Source: a virus. Taken from it: DNA of 64,000 nucleotides. A program made the translations under genes and the position numbers. The stretch is from IMG/VR virus record IMGVR_UViG_3300050132_000038, positions 154,862-218,861 of that record. One strand, given 5' to 3'. The notes under the pieces were generated by a model that was given only the letters and a program-made list of their open reading frames with translations, was not told the DNA's origin and ran no database searches. Shown here in pieces: positions 1 to 8,503 of this stretch; the stretch's first letter is position 1; each line of letters begins with the position of its first letter.

Positions 1-1
1 T

Positions 2-532
2 CAGCAACCCTCAGGCAAGCACAGGTCTCGCTTCTTCTACAAGCCTACTCGTTCCTTCACCACTTCTATAGAGCAGAGTAAGAAGTCTCAAGAGCGTGAT
101 GACTCAGCAGTCACTGTTCTGGATAAGGAAGTAGAGGCACGACGAAAGACCTACTCCAAGGAACTACCTAAAGCCCTGCAGTCTAACATTGCTCAGGTTC
201 GTGAGTTCTTTCTCAAGGAGATTGCCCCACTCACACTAGCGGCCCAGGCAGGCACAGCACAAGCGCGAGAGGTAGCCCAGCGTGTACTAAGCACCGAGAT
301 TGATAACACTGGGTTCTTACAATTTGAACGTATGGTGAGCCGGGCATCCACTATTAAGATGGCTCGGTTCATTGCTGCTTACCTAAAGCTCCCAGTACGC
401 ACAGTAGAAGAGCTACTGGAAATAGTCAAACCGCAGGTCCCCAAAGAAATGATACTAGTGAACAACGACCCACTAAATGAGCGTAGGATACCCAAGGCCA
501 AGGAAAAGCCAGAAACACCCCTAGGAGATTGA
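2..532 (+). CDS. C-terminal part of a hypothetical packaging-region protein, possibly terminase small subunit
   Basis: The frame is open from base 2, so the gene begins before the window; an internal ATG at 332 is not needed as a start. The visible 176 residues are charged and helical, with an acidic/basic middle and a lysine- and proline-rich end. I recognise no domain. It ends 31 bases before the large terminase gene, where T4-like phages keep the small terminase (gp16), and helix-rich composition would suit that role. The functional idea rests on position only; the reading frame itself is well supported by length and codon use. Confidence 0.6.
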   Translation, partial: QQPSGKHRSRFFYKPTRSFTTSIEQSKKSQERDDSAVTVLDKEVEARRKTYSKELPKALQSNIAQVREFFLKEIAPLTLAAQAGTAQAREVAQRVLSTEIDNTGFLQFERMVSRASTIKMARFIAAYLKLPVRTVEELLEIVKPQVPKEMILVNNDPLNERRIPKAKEKPETPLGD

Positions 533-563
533 CCTAGGGGTAGTACGTAGTAGAGGGTGTACC

Positions 564-2801
564 ATGAAAGCTGTAAACTATGATAAGGTAAATGATGCTA
601 CTTCTAGACTTGAGCGGATTAAGGCAGACTCCTTGTTCCCCGGACTCCTTAGTGATCGCCAACTAGATGAGATTCAGCAGCGTAGGGTTAAGAAAGAAGC
701 AATCAAGCGGAAGAAGACTGGCGTAAAGACAAAAGTAAAAGACGTTACGCCAAACGAGTATATAGTCAAAGGTGGCGGAGTCGATGATAACGGTATCATC
801 GTAGACGACTTCAATATTGTTCAATACATGAATGATGCAGAAGACCCAGCTACAGGTACACTCCGTGACTTCAACGTAGACACGCGTGATCTACACCACG
901 CTAAGAACTTCTACGACTTCACAATGAACATTCTAGCCCCAGATGCTCCTAAGTACAGCATCCCGTGGGCACGGCAGATGTGGATCGGTATCATGCTATT
1001 CGCTGAGGCATGTCCTTGCTGCTCGGACAAACGAGTGTTCGACGTTCATAACATCCCCAAGAATTTAGAACCTGACCGTATGCTTAAGCGTATGGTGCTT
1101 CTTGAGTACGGCATATGCCCCAAGTGTGGTCGGCACAAATGGGAGCTTATTAAGAAGCACGGGCTGCGGAACTACCGCCAGCTAGTGAACGTGTTGGGTC
1201 AGCGAAGCGGAAAATCAAGTAGTGCTGCTCAGTACTACGCATACCTAACCCACCAGTACTTGATGTTCCCTAACATAGCGGAACTCGCACCGTCTATGTT
1301 CCAGGCGTCAACGCAGTTGACATGTACTATGGTGAGTCTAAACTTCGCTAAAGCGTTAGGCGTCATGTGGGTACCGTACAAGAAGCTAATAGAGAACTCT
1401 AGTTGGTTTGGGCAGTATTTCCAAATTCTTGATCGTGGTAAGGAGCGTACTGGGCACGAGATGTACCGTAATAGCTCGCAGTACATAACGTTCTACCACA
1501 AGAACATTAAGTTCTACCCTTCTGGTCCTAATAGCACCACTTTGCGGGGCGACACGCGGATCGGAGCCGGTCTCGACGAGCTCGGCCTCTTCCCGCTCCC
1601 AAAAGGTAATGACGAGGAAGACGAGCAGAGTGAACGGGCTAACGCAGACGAAGCACACAAGTCATTGATGAACTCGTTACTCACTGCACAGACGATTAAC
1701 ACTAAGCTATTGAAGGACGGGTATTCCTCAGCACCGTCCCCTCTCCTGCTTTGCGTATCTTCCCCTATTAGCCAACGAGATAAGGTGATGCGGCTTTTGA
1801 AGGAGTCGAAGACAGAGATTGGCTCGCAGTTCATTCTAGGCGTTAATCTCCCTACCTGGGAAATGAACCCAGGTATGGATCGTGACTTCCCCGAAATTGT
1901 GATGGCCTACGCCTCCAATCCCGAGAAGGCAGAGCGAGACTTTGGCGCTAACCCTCCATCTGTTCACTCACGATTCATCTATCCTAAGACTATTGAGGAG
2001 GGTGTGTTCATTAATGGGCAGAACTCACATACGCTTACTCACCAGTTCGATAAGCCAGGTGAGATCTATGGCAAGCTAGATAAGTTCCGTAACTTTAGGT
2101 ATCCTGCATTGGTTACTATTGATGCAGGTGCAGTTGATAACTCCTTTACCTTGATTGGCGGTCATTACGACTTCGACAATGCAAAGACGGTTATCACCAC
2201 GGTACTAGAATGTGTACCCCAGGAAGACCGTAGGGTAAACTTCAATATGATGTATCTGCATATCATACTCCCGATACTACGGGATCTTAATGCAGTAGCT
2301 CTGCTAGCTGACCAGTGGCAGTCATTAGATCTATTGAATAGGGCTCAGGATGACATGGGATTAAACCCATTGGGTAAACCTCGATGCAGAGCACGTCAAT
2401 ACAGCCCACGTCGTAAGGACTTCAACACCACAGTAGCAATGCTACAGAACAAGAACTTGATACTACCTTCCGTTACTAAGCAGGAGCAGGAATTTGTTCT
2501 CAGCGGTCAGGTGGATAACTACAAGGTGGACATGCTGAATAAACCTGTACCCCACTTGATGCTACAGATGGTTACTGTTAAAGACGTTGGAGAACTTCGT
2601 TGTCCTGAGAAAGGTGACGGATTCACCGATGACATCTTTAGGGCATGTGTACTGTTTGCCTCTAAAATCCACGACGCCCGTATAATGGAACGCTTGGTGG
2701 AGGCAAAGCACTGGACTTACGGTGAAGCTAACCAGGCGATCATGCCAGCACCTGTCTATGTGTCTCGCGGCGGCCGCGGGGCTTTCCAAGGTCTTCGTTG
2801 A
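564..2801 (+). CDS. terL: Terminase large subunit (DNA packaging ATPase-nuclease)
   Basis: Motor that pumps DNA into the prohead and cuts the concatemer; it docks on the portal encoded at 5512. The 745-residue protein has a Walker A motif GQRSGKSS at about 212-219 and a Walker B-like segment AGLDELG at about 335-341. The RNase H-like nuclease half has the first aspartate in VTIDAG (D520), a second in LADQWQS (D583) and a third acidic pair in GFTDD (D689/D690). An unusual insertion before the ATPase core carries cysteine pairs (C150/C152/C153 and C185/C188) spaced like a zinc ribbon. GAGGGTG precedes the ATG. Family assignment is firm; the zinc-binding reading is inference. Confidence 0.93.
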   Translation: MKAVNYDKVNDATSRLERIKADSLFPGLLSDRQLDEIQQRRVKKEAIKRKKTGVKTKVKDVTPNEYIVKGGGVDDNGIIVDDFNIVQYMNDAEDPATGTLRDFNVDTRDLHHAKNFYDFTMNILAPDAPKYSIPWARQMWIGIMLFAEACPCCSDKRVFDVHNIPKNLEPDRMLKRMVLLEYGICPKCGRHKWELIKKHGLRNYRQLVNVLGQRSGKSSSAAQYYAYLTHQYLMFPNIAELAPSMFQASTQLTCTMVSLNFAKALGVMWVPYKKLIENSSWFGQYFQILDRGKERTGHEMYRNSSQYITFYHKNIKFYPSGPNSTTLRGDTRIGAGLDELGLFPLPKGNDEEDEQSERANADEAHKSLMNSLLTAQTINTKLLKDGYSSAPSPLLLCVSSPISQRDKVMRLLKESKTEIGSQFILGVNLPTWEMNPGMDRDFPEIVMAYASNPEKAERDFGANPPSVHSRFIYPKTIEEGVFINGQNSHTLTHQFDKPGEIYGKLDKFRNFRYPALVTIDAGAVDNSFTLIGGHYDFDNAKTVITTVLECVPQEDRRVNFNMMYLHIILPILRDLNAVALLADQWQSLDLLNRAQDDMGLNPLGKPRCRARQYSPRRKDFNTTVAMLQNKNLILPSVTKQEQEFVLSGQVDNYKVDMLNKPVPHLMLQMVTVKDVGELRCPEKGDGFTDDIFRACVLFASKIHDARIMERLVEAKHWTYGEANQAIMPAPVYVSRGGRGAFQGLR

Positions 2802-2806
2802 GTAGC

Positions 2807-2815
2807 AATTTCATA
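2807..2815 (+). promoter_or_regulatory. Candidate phage promoter motif AATTTCATA
   Basis: The nine-base motif lies between the TerL stop and the resolvase start, ending 24 bases before the ATG. The same sequence recurs in other gene-upstream gaps of this window (10425, 20796, 48769, and on the minus strand 35202-35210 and 62308-62316). No -35-like partner was recognised. Role inferred from recurrence and position. Confidence 0.4.
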
Positions 2816-2839
2816 CTATATAGAAGTATGGAGCTATAG

Positions 2840-3454
2840 ATGGCTAAGAAGAAGGGTAAAGAAAAGAAGGCTAACGCGGAATACGAGTTGAAGCCTGTAC
2901 AGTTTAAATCGGGTACCCGGTGTATAGTAGGCTTCGATCCAGGGTCTCGCAATATGGGAGTGGCGTGCGTAGCAGTTAATGAGGAGATGCAGGTCAAGGT
3001 AGTGGCGAACTCGATCATCACTAATCCAGTTAACGATCTGGTAGCCTTTACCTCTTCCAGTGAAAAGTTTATGGCTGAGGTAGATCGCTGGACTTCCTGT
3101 TACTCGCCGCACGCTCTTATAGCAGAACGATTCCAGACCAGGGGAAATTCCGGCCCGCTGATTGAGTACTGCTCAGCTATGCTGGCGCTAATTCGGGGTA
3201 TAAATAGAACGATACCCTTCAAGGCTATTACAGCTGCTACCTGGAAGAACGCTTGGCACCGACGCTTCGAGCCCTTGCAGCTAGACGATATGTACAAGTT
3301 GACTCTGACTACCCCGCACCAGCTAGACGCTATCTTCATTGGGATCTTTGGGCTAGAGCAGGGTCTACAGGTTGAGCTAGATTACGACCCATTCGATATT
3401 GTTAAGCAAGCAGAAGCAAGCTCTGCTGTGCGATTAATAAACAAGCGGAGATGA
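2840..3454 (+). CDS. RuvC-like Holliday junction resolvase
   Basis: Predicted structure-specific nuclease of the RNase H fold that resolves branched DNA, needed so that replicated, recombined phage DNA can be packaged. Acidic residues sit in the RuvC arrangement: D33 in IVGFDPGSRNMG, E96 in LIAERFQ and D163 in HQLDA. At 204 residues it is slightly longer than bacterial RuvC because of a lysine-rich N-terminus (MAKKKGKEKK). It directly follows the large terminase, a sensible pairing because packaging stalls at junctions. A promoter-like motif lies just upstream. RuvC-superfamily membership is well supported; exact substrate is not. Confidence 0.8.
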   Translation: MAKKKGKEKKANAEYELKPVQFKSGTRCIVGFDPGSRNMGVACVAVNEEMQVKVVANSIITNPVNDLVAFTSSSEKFMAEVDRWTSCYSPHALIAERFQTRGNSGPLIEYCSAMLALIRGINRTIPFKAITAATWKNAWHRRFEPLQLDDMYKLTLTTPHQLDAIFIGIFGLEQGLQVELDYDPFDIVKQAEASSAVRLINKRR

Positions 3455-3456
3455 AC

Positions 3457-3726
3457 ATGAGTATTACCTCAATGCTGCAAAAGAGCCTAGGCGCACAACT
3501 ACTACTTGATCCTGGTAAGGCCGCTAGAGTTGGCGATCGTATGGCAACTGAGGTTCACTGTCGGTGCGAAGTCGAGGCGGGCGCGTCCGACAACGAAATA
3601 GTAAAGCAGTTAACTCTGGCCGCGAAGCGGGCGCACAAAGGCCGCATCGTAACGTTCCGCGGAGTCGAGCTATACAATGTTGATGGTGGCAAGAAGATCG
3701 CAGTCGCCTGTGTTGGATTTATTTAA
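3457..3726 (+). CDS. Hypothetical protein
   Basis: Small protein of about 89 residues with no recognised domain. It has an H-C-R-C segment near residue 36 and a beta-rich C-terminal half. An ATG at 3451 would overlap the resolvase stop, but GGAG at 3447-3450 is better spaced for the ATG at 3457, so that start is chosen. It belongs to the packaging operon by spacing and strand. Confidence 0.6.
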   Translation: MSITSMLQKSLGAQLLLDPGKAARVGDRMATEVHCRCEVEAGASDNEIVKQLTLAAKRAHKGRIVTFRGVELYNVDGGKKIAVACVGFI

Positions 3727-3735
3727 GGAGCACAC

Positions 3736-3993
3736 ATGATTAAGATCCCTAAAGCATTTATGGATGCTCCGGCCACTAAGACCGAGGCTAAGAAAAAGCA
3801 GGAAGCTACTAAACAAGTACAGGCTAAGACGGAAGTGAAGTCCCGTGTTGATATGAGCGCAGAGGTAGCCGGTGCTGGCCTGTGTCCTGACTGCCGCAAG
3901 CCTATGATCCCTTCGCATGCTAACGGCCACAAGGTAGTAATCTGCCAACCGTGCCGAATCGTTATTCCGGTTAAGGACGAGGAGGTTGTGTGA
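3736..3993 (+). CDS. Small zinc-ribbon protein
   Basis: An 85-residue protein with a lysine- and glutamine-rich N-terminal half and a C-terminal CPDC...CQPC pair (about 19 residues between pairs), the layout of a zinc ribbon. AAGGAG precedes the ATG. Such small ribbons in phages often bind nucleic acid or RNA polymerase, but nothing here says which. It overlaps the next gene by four bases, so translation is probably coupled. Confidence 0.65.
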   Translation: MIKIPKAFMDAPATKTEAKKKQEATKQVQAKTEVKSRVDMSAEVAGAGLCPDCRKPMIPSHANGHKVVICQPCRIVIPVKDEEVV

Positions 3994-4796
3994 AGGCCCA
4001 GATGAAGAAAACAAACAAGCCCCATGCTCCCAAGGGTGGGGTAAAGAAAGACCTTAGGGTAACTGTGAAACCGAAGACACAGACTCAGAGCATGGAGTTT
4101 ACGATCTCCGAGGATCGAAAGAAAAGTGTAGTTAAAACTCCTAAGCTTAAGTCTATAGAAGAACCTATCAAAAAGAAAAAGAAGAAGCCAATCGTAGTCG
4201 ATGAACTCGATGACGTTGAAGACTATAGTGAGCCAAGCACCGCACTAGTCCCGGTATCCGTTACTCTGCCTAAAGCTCCGCTAGACCTAAAGAATATCTC
4301 GAAGCTAAAGACCAAGGGCATGCGGTCGATCATTGGGGATTCGGCTGAGGACATTCAACAGCTACTTGAAGTCGGGGATAATGATAACGCTACTGCTCTG
4401 ATGTTAAAGCGTATGCTACAAGCCTTAGTAGACTTGGTCCCCTACGCAGAGCATAACGTCCGCAAGAGCAAGGGTCAGCGTGGTGTGTACCAAATCAACT
4501 CATTGATTTCTTCTATTCGTGAGTTAATGATTGATCTCCAATCCGCACAGGATCGCGGGGCTATCGGAGAGGCTTTGAACGAGAAGGTGTTACGTCCTGC
4601 ATTCCTAGACGTGGCAATGGAGTTGGTTAAGGAAACCGCGATGCTGTCTTCAGATGTTAAAGACCTGCTCTCAGTTGAGGACTACAATAATAAGTTTAGA
4701 CCGTTAGTTCTGGCACAGCGTACTCGTATCGGTCAATTCGTACAGAAGCGCTACGAGGAGGCAGCCACCGCTACCAAACAATTCATGCAGCGCTAA
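3990..4796 (+). CDS. Hypothetical protein with basic N-terminus and helical C-terminal domain
   Basis: A GTG start at 3990 overlaps the preceding stop (GTGTGA); an ATG four codons later is an alternative. Residues 1-80 are lysine-rich and low complexity, including a run of six lysines at about 62-67. Residues 110-268 look all-helical and well folded. No family recognised. Position between packaging genes and the portal makes a head-assembly or packaging accessory role possible, but this is only context. Confidence 0.6.
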   Translation: MKAQMKKTNKPHAPKGGVKKDLRVTVKPKTQTQSMEFTISEDRKKSVVKTPKLKSIEEPIKKKKKKPIVVDELDDVEDYSEPSTALVPVSVTLPKAPLDLKNISKLKTKGMRSIIGDSAEDIQQLLEVGDNDNATALMLKRMLQALVDLVPYAEHNVRKSKGQRGVYQINSLISSIRELMIDLQSAQDRGAIGEALNEKVLRPAFLDVAMELVKETAMLSSDVKDLLSVEDYNNKFRPLVLAQRTRIGQFVQKRYEEAATATKQFMQR

Positions 4797-4814
4797 CCGC
4801 GTGCTGAGGTAACT

Positions 4815-5045
4815 ATGAAAGCGCAACTTATGTTAGACGAAGATGAAGTATCTATCGAGGATCTTATAGAGAAGTATAAGCTGTCTATAGACTACACTCA
4901 CAGAGACGGCGAGCTGCTTCCCTTCTGGACAGCTAATCTAATTAGTCCTCAAGGGGTTACTCTGGCTATAGCGGCAGGTAATACTCTTCGCGATGCCGTT
5001 GAGGGTATGGTAGGTATTATAGGCAGTATGGACCTTACCGTTTAG
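4815..5045 (+). CDS. Hypothetical acidic protein
   Basis: A 76-residue protein with an acidic N-terminus and a mixed alpha/beta pattern; no family recognised. TGAGG precedes the ATG at suitable spacing. It sits in the packaging operon between two co-directional genes. Confidence 0.55.
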   Translation: MKAQLMLDEDEVSIEDLIEKYKLSIDYTHRDGELLPFWTANLISPQGVTLAIAAGNTLRDAVEGMVGIIGSMDLTV

Positions 5046-5058
5046 GAATATAGAACGT

Positions 5059-5511
5059 ATGTTGGCGCATAAATTAAAGACCGCTGTGGAGAAATACTTC
5101 CTGAAGAAGCGGATGGCCGTAACCTTCGAGCTAGGGTTATGCAGGGGCGGAAGGCTACGCGCTGACGTACTCGCTGTATCCATGAGCCGCAAGATTATCT
5201 GTATAGAAACGAAGAGTGGGGTCCAGGATTTTCGTAGAGACTCCAAGTGGCCTAAGTACAAGGACTTCTGTGACCAGTTGTACTTTGCTGTTGACCATGA
5301 AACATACCTGAAAATTAAATCAGAGATCCCAAAGGGTATAGGCATCCTAGTTGTTAAGGAAGTACCTAACCGCACAAGCACTCGCACACTACTAAAGGCG
5401 TCCGTAGTGCAGAAAGCCAAGTGGGAACCTATAGATGATGAACTTAGAATGGACTTGTTTGTTCGCATGGTGTTCCGCACTGCTGACTCCAATAGATACA
5501 GGAAGAATTAA
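5059..5511 (+). CDS. MmcB-like PD-(D/E)XK nuclease
   Basis: 150-residue protein that matches the MmcB/DUF2 type of DNA-repair-associated nuclease fold. D36 lies in LRADVLAV, the ExK motif is IETKS (E50, K52), and the following DFRRDSKWPKYKDFCD stretch is characteristic of MmcB proteins (D-F-R-x-D-x-K-W-x-x-Y-x-D-F-C-D). MmcB in alphaproteobacteria is linked to mutagenic repair. Here it precedes the portal gene with no gap (its TAA abuts the portal ATG), so it may trim or repair DNA at packaging. Family call is good; role is inference. Confidence 0.75.
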   Translation: MLAHKLKTAVEKYFLKKRMAVTFELGLCRGGRLRADVLAVSMSRKIICIETKSGVQDFRRDSKWPKYKDFCDQLYFAVDHETYLKIKSEIPKGIGILVVKEVPNRTSTRTLLKASVVQKAKWEPIDDELRMDLFVRMVFRTADSNRYRKN

Positions 5512-7386
5512 ATGTTTGCCAGATCTCAAATCGTAGGTGTCAACGGAGGGGCTATCAGTTATGCTAACGGGGGCGACAGCGCTCCCTTAGCATCGACTAC
5601 AACCCGCGGATTCGCCCAGAAGCAAAAGATTACGGCTAGTGTGGGCGCAGGGTACGGCTCTGGTGGTGGTTCCTCCATGAGTATTAACTCATTCTACCAA
5701 TCAAGTTATCAATATTACCTTACCGGAATCCTCCCAGCCGATCCTCACCTTATAGACACATCGACACTGGCGCTGTTTTATCGTGACATCTATCTGTTCG
5801 ACAGTACAGCTGGTTCAGCTGTAGATATCCAATCTAGCTTTCCATTCTCTGGGTGGGAACTACGTGGTCTACCAGAAGACGAACTTCAACCGTTCAACAC
5901 TGCATTAGAGCGTTTGAATCTTCAAACCATGATGCCGTTTCTTAGTACTGCCTACCTTACTGACGGCTTTTTCTGCGGCTCTCTAATCTTTGATCCACGA
6001 TCTAAAGAGTTCATCGACACGTTAATTCACGATGCGCTGTCAGTAGCTGCCATTCCCTCCCCGTTCTTCAACATTGATCCGACAATCAACGTTCGGGTGG
6101 GTCAAGCAGCACAGCAGTTCATGCACGATACGTCAGAGTATGCACGGCGTTACCTGGATGCAATGCCGAAGGACTTCATCGAGATGCTGAAGAGCGGAGC
6201 ATTTACCCTAGACCCTGTTACCACGCTATTCATTCCTCGGCGTAGTACAACAGATCGGGCGTACACCTCATGGCTACATCGTATTCTTCCAATATACATG
6301 ATTGAGAAGACGCTGTTCCGTGGAACACTAGTTGAAGCACAGCGTCGCCAACGTGCTATGACTCATGTTACAGCAGGTGATGATACGTGGACGCCTAGCC
6401 CCCAGGAGCTGAATGCCTTAATTGGTGCATTCCAACAGGCTGAGATGGATCCTATGGGTGGTTGGATTGCTACTAGAGGTTCTGTTGCATCTAATGATTT
6501 GAGACCTGGAGGTGACTTCTGGAAGTTTACAGATATGGCGGATGTGCTTGTTCCCTACAAGCTGCGGGCTCTGGGTATCAGTGAAGGCTTCTTGTCCGGA
6601 GATGCCAGCTATGGGGTGGCCGAGTCTGCTTACTCTACTTTCCTAGAGAGCATGAATTCCTACCGGACTGGTTTAACTGAGAGAGTATTCTACTCCAAAC
6701 TGTTCCCATTGATTGCAGTAGTAAATGATCTGTACAAAGACGGAGCTGATAAGGCGAAGGCAGGTAAGATCGTAGAGTTCTTATTCAACAAGAGTAATCG
6801 TAGTAACCTGAAGATGCCTGAACTCCATTGGCACAAGGAGCTGGAAGCTAAGGGCGAAGAGAACATGGCAGAACTCTTGGAGACTGCTAGTCAGAAGGGC
6901 GTGCCAATTCCACTAAAGATGTGGATGGCAGCAGCGAAAATTGATCCTGATTTGCTCCTACGTGAGCTATCGGAAGACGCGGCTCTACGCAAGGAGCTAG
7001 AGCAATTCACTGGTAAAGATACTTCACATGAAGGGGAGGAAGAAAGCCATGAATTTGATGATGACTACCAAGGTGCAGGAGACGTTCGTAATGAAACTAC
7101 TGCAGGACTAGGTAAGATTATTCGCGGCCTACCTACACAATCTTTAGTACACGGTCATCCTTCGTACAAGCAACCACTGTTGGCCCGTGAATTCGGAGAC
7201 TCAGGTGATAACTTTGCACTTACCAAGACGGGTAAGATTAAGTATGTTCCTAACAGTAGGAACTTAAACAAGCAGATGAATGATAACATCTTGAAGATTG
7301 CAGCTAAGGCCGATAAGGATCCTAACTATCGTGCAGAGTTGAAGAAACGTAATCAAGAAAAACTTGGGCGCACGACCCTTCGTTAA
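5512..7386 (+). CDS. Portal protein
   Basis: Predicted to form the dodecameric ring at the unique capsid vertex through which TerL drives DNA. The 624-residue length and long helical regions fit myophage portals (T4 gp20 is 524). Residues about 70-130 (LALFYRDIYLFDSTAGSAVD, then FPFSGWELRG) match the start of the gp20-like core, and residues 290-370 contain the wing/stem region. A highly acidic stretch follows near residues 500-520 and the C-terminus is lysine-rich. Location after TerL and before tail genes supports the call. Confidence 0.82.
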   Translation: MFARSQIVGVNGGAISYANGGDSAPLASTTTRGFAQKQKITASVGAGYGSGGGSSMSINSFYQSSYQYYLTGILPADPHLIDTSTLALFYRDIYLFDSTAGSAVDIQSSFPFSGWELRGLPEDELQPFNTALERLNLQTMMPFLSTAYLTDGFFCGSLIFDPRSKEFIDTLIHDALSVAAIPSPFFNIDPTINVRVGQAAQQFMHDTSEYARRYLDAMPKDFIEMLKSGAFTLDPVTTLFIPRRSTTDRAYTSWLHRILPIYMIEKTLFRGTLVEAQRRQRAMTHVTAGDDTWTPSPQELNALIGAFQQAEMDPMGGWIATRGSVASNDLRPGGDFWKFTDMADVLVPYKLRALGISEGFLSGDASYGVAESAYSTFLESMNSYRTGLTERVFYSKLFPLIAVVNDLYKDGADKAKAGKIVEFLFNKSNRSNLKMPELHWHKELEAKGEENMAELLETASQKGVPIPLKMWMAAAKIDPDLLLRELSEDAALRKELEQFTGKDTSHEGEEESHEFDDDYQGAGDVRNETTAGLGKIIRGLPTQSLVHGHPSYKQPLLAREFGDSGDNFALTKTGKIKYVPNSRNLNKQMNDNILKIAAKADKDPNYRAELKKRNQEKLGRTTLR

Positions 7387-7396
7387 GGAGTTCACT

Positions 7397-7669
7397 ATGT
7401 ACAGCTTTCTAACAGTAGCACGTAGGGTAGACGTAGAGGCCGCAATCAAATCTGAGGACGTGTACTCTTTCTTCACCTTCAAAGGTAGCAAGCCAGTTGC
7501 CCTGAACTTCCGAGGCAAAGAGGAGTATATCGAGAAGGGCGATAAGTTTGGTGTACGTAAGTCCGCTAACGGTAAGCAGATTCGGCTAATCCGCCCGGGT
7601 GCGGAGACTCGCGTGTTTACGCTTACGATGGATCAGGCGAATGCGTTGGCCCGAGGTATAAAGAAATGA
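7397..7669 (+). CDS. Hypothetical protein
   Basis: About 90 residues, beta-rich and basic, ending ALARGIKK. The ATG at 7397 follows AAGGAG at ideal distance; an in-frame ATG at 7364 lies inside the portal gene and is less likely. The central KSEDVYSFFTFKGSKPV segment suggests a small barrel, but no family is recognised. It is co-directional with the portal gene. Confidence 0.6.
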   Translation: MYSFLTVARRVDVEAAIKSEDVYSFFTFKGSKPVALNFRGKEEYIEKGDKFGVRKSANGKQIRLIRPGAETRVFTLTMDQANALARGIKK

Positions 7670-7681
7670 AGGAGAAGTCTC

Positions 7682-8098
7682 ATGAGCTCTACAGTTGTTA
7701 GTCTCCAACCCAAGAAAGGATTTAAGCCTCAGTACTTTGGTGTAGTCTTCGACGCATACAACCCCCAGGTAGAAGCGCAGATGATGCGTGACTGCTTGGC
7801 AATGCAGAGGGTACTTCAAAATCATAAGCGCGAGCTAGTTATTGTGTGTGAGTCTGAAGCCCCTGACCGTATGCTCCGGGGTTTAAGTATTCGTAGAGTA
7901 CCTACGCCTACGCTAACAAAGTCCTGGGCGATGTACAAGACGAAAGCCGACTGGATGCCCGAACCAGAAGGTGCTGACGTGGTTGTACCCCGTGATCTGT
8001 ATCAACCACTGAAGAAGAATACACTTCGAGTATTAGACGAGGCACACACTAATGGGTACTATTTACCGCCTTTGGAAACATTCCTTAGGGCCGCTTGA
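7682..8098 (+). CDS. Exon 1 of an intron-split hypothetical gene
   Basis: The reading frame gives 138 residues with a plausible Rossmann-like alpha/beta pattern (VVFDAYNP, LVIVCESEA) but no recognised family. It appears to stop at TGA 8096-8098, yet that stop lies at the start of a group I intron. If the intron is removed with its 5' boundary near 8095 and 3' boundary near 8388, the frame continues into 8389-8499 and adds about 36 residues (exon 2). AAGGAGAAG precedes the ATG. The protein is real on codon use and RBS; the splice junctions are estimated, not proven. Confidence 0.7.
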   Translation: MSSTVVSLQPKKGFKPQYFGVVFDAYNPQVEAQMMRDCLAMQRVLQNHKRELVIVCESEAPDRMLRGLSIRRVPTPTLTKSWAMYKTKADWMPEPEGADVVVPRDLYQPLKKNTLRVLDEAHTNGYYLPPLETFLRAA

Positions 8099-8388
8099 CC
8101 GTGAGGTCATGTGATAAGGTTTTGAATTGTCTGGAAACTCCTTAGAGCCGTGTAGACCACAACGTAGCTATGAAATATGGGCAAGCGTGAGGGTTAAGAA
8201 CTATACGGATTGGGCAACCAGCAGCGAAGTCCCGAATAGGGAAACGTTCAACGACTAGAGCGCAAGCTCGTACCCTCAAGTGAGGGGAAGCGGAACCCGT
8301 CTCTGTGAGACGAAGATATAGTCTGACCGTCTAGGGAAATCCTAGAGCAGTTCATAAGAGAACGCTTGAGTACTAACGACACTCAGGG
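8096..8388 (+). ncRNA. Group IA self-splicing intron, about 293 bases, without internal ORF
   Basis: Core helices can be paired by eye. P3 is TGAGGGT 8188-8194 with ACCCTCA 8272-8278. P7 is GACTA 8253-8257 with TAGTC 8319-8323, in the classic context AAGATATAGTCTG. Between P7 and P3 is a GAGC-GCAA-GCTC hairpin (8257-8268) typical of the P7.1 insertion in IA introns. P9 is CTAGG...CCTAG (8331-8345) around a GAAA loop. J3/4-P4 reads TTGGGCAACCAGCAGCGAAG. A TGACC-GTGA-GGTCA hairpin lies at the 5' end, and a 7-bp hairpin (8365-8387) near the 3' end. Boundaries are set by reading-frame continuity and the final G; they may be off by some bases. Confidence 0.85.
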
Positions 8389-8499
8389 AACACAGTGCAA
8401 GGAAGATTGAGTCCAGAAACAGTTTCACTACTTAGACCAGCACCTAATGGTTTTTCTGTAGGCTACGGTGATAACTGGTTGAGCGCGCTCTATAGTTAG
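8389..8499 (+). CDS. Exon 2 of the intron-split gene
   Basis: An open frame starting at about 8389 encodes NTVQGRLSPETVSLLRPAPN and continues to a TAG at 8497-8499, with protein-like composition and no start codon or RBS of its own. Joined to exon 1 ending LETFLRAA it gives a protein of roughly 174 residues. No other gene explains this stretch. The join is inferred. Confidence 0.55.
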   Translation, partial: NTVQGRLSPETVSLLRPAPNGFSVGYGDNWLSALYS

Positions 8500-8503
8500 G
8501 GTC

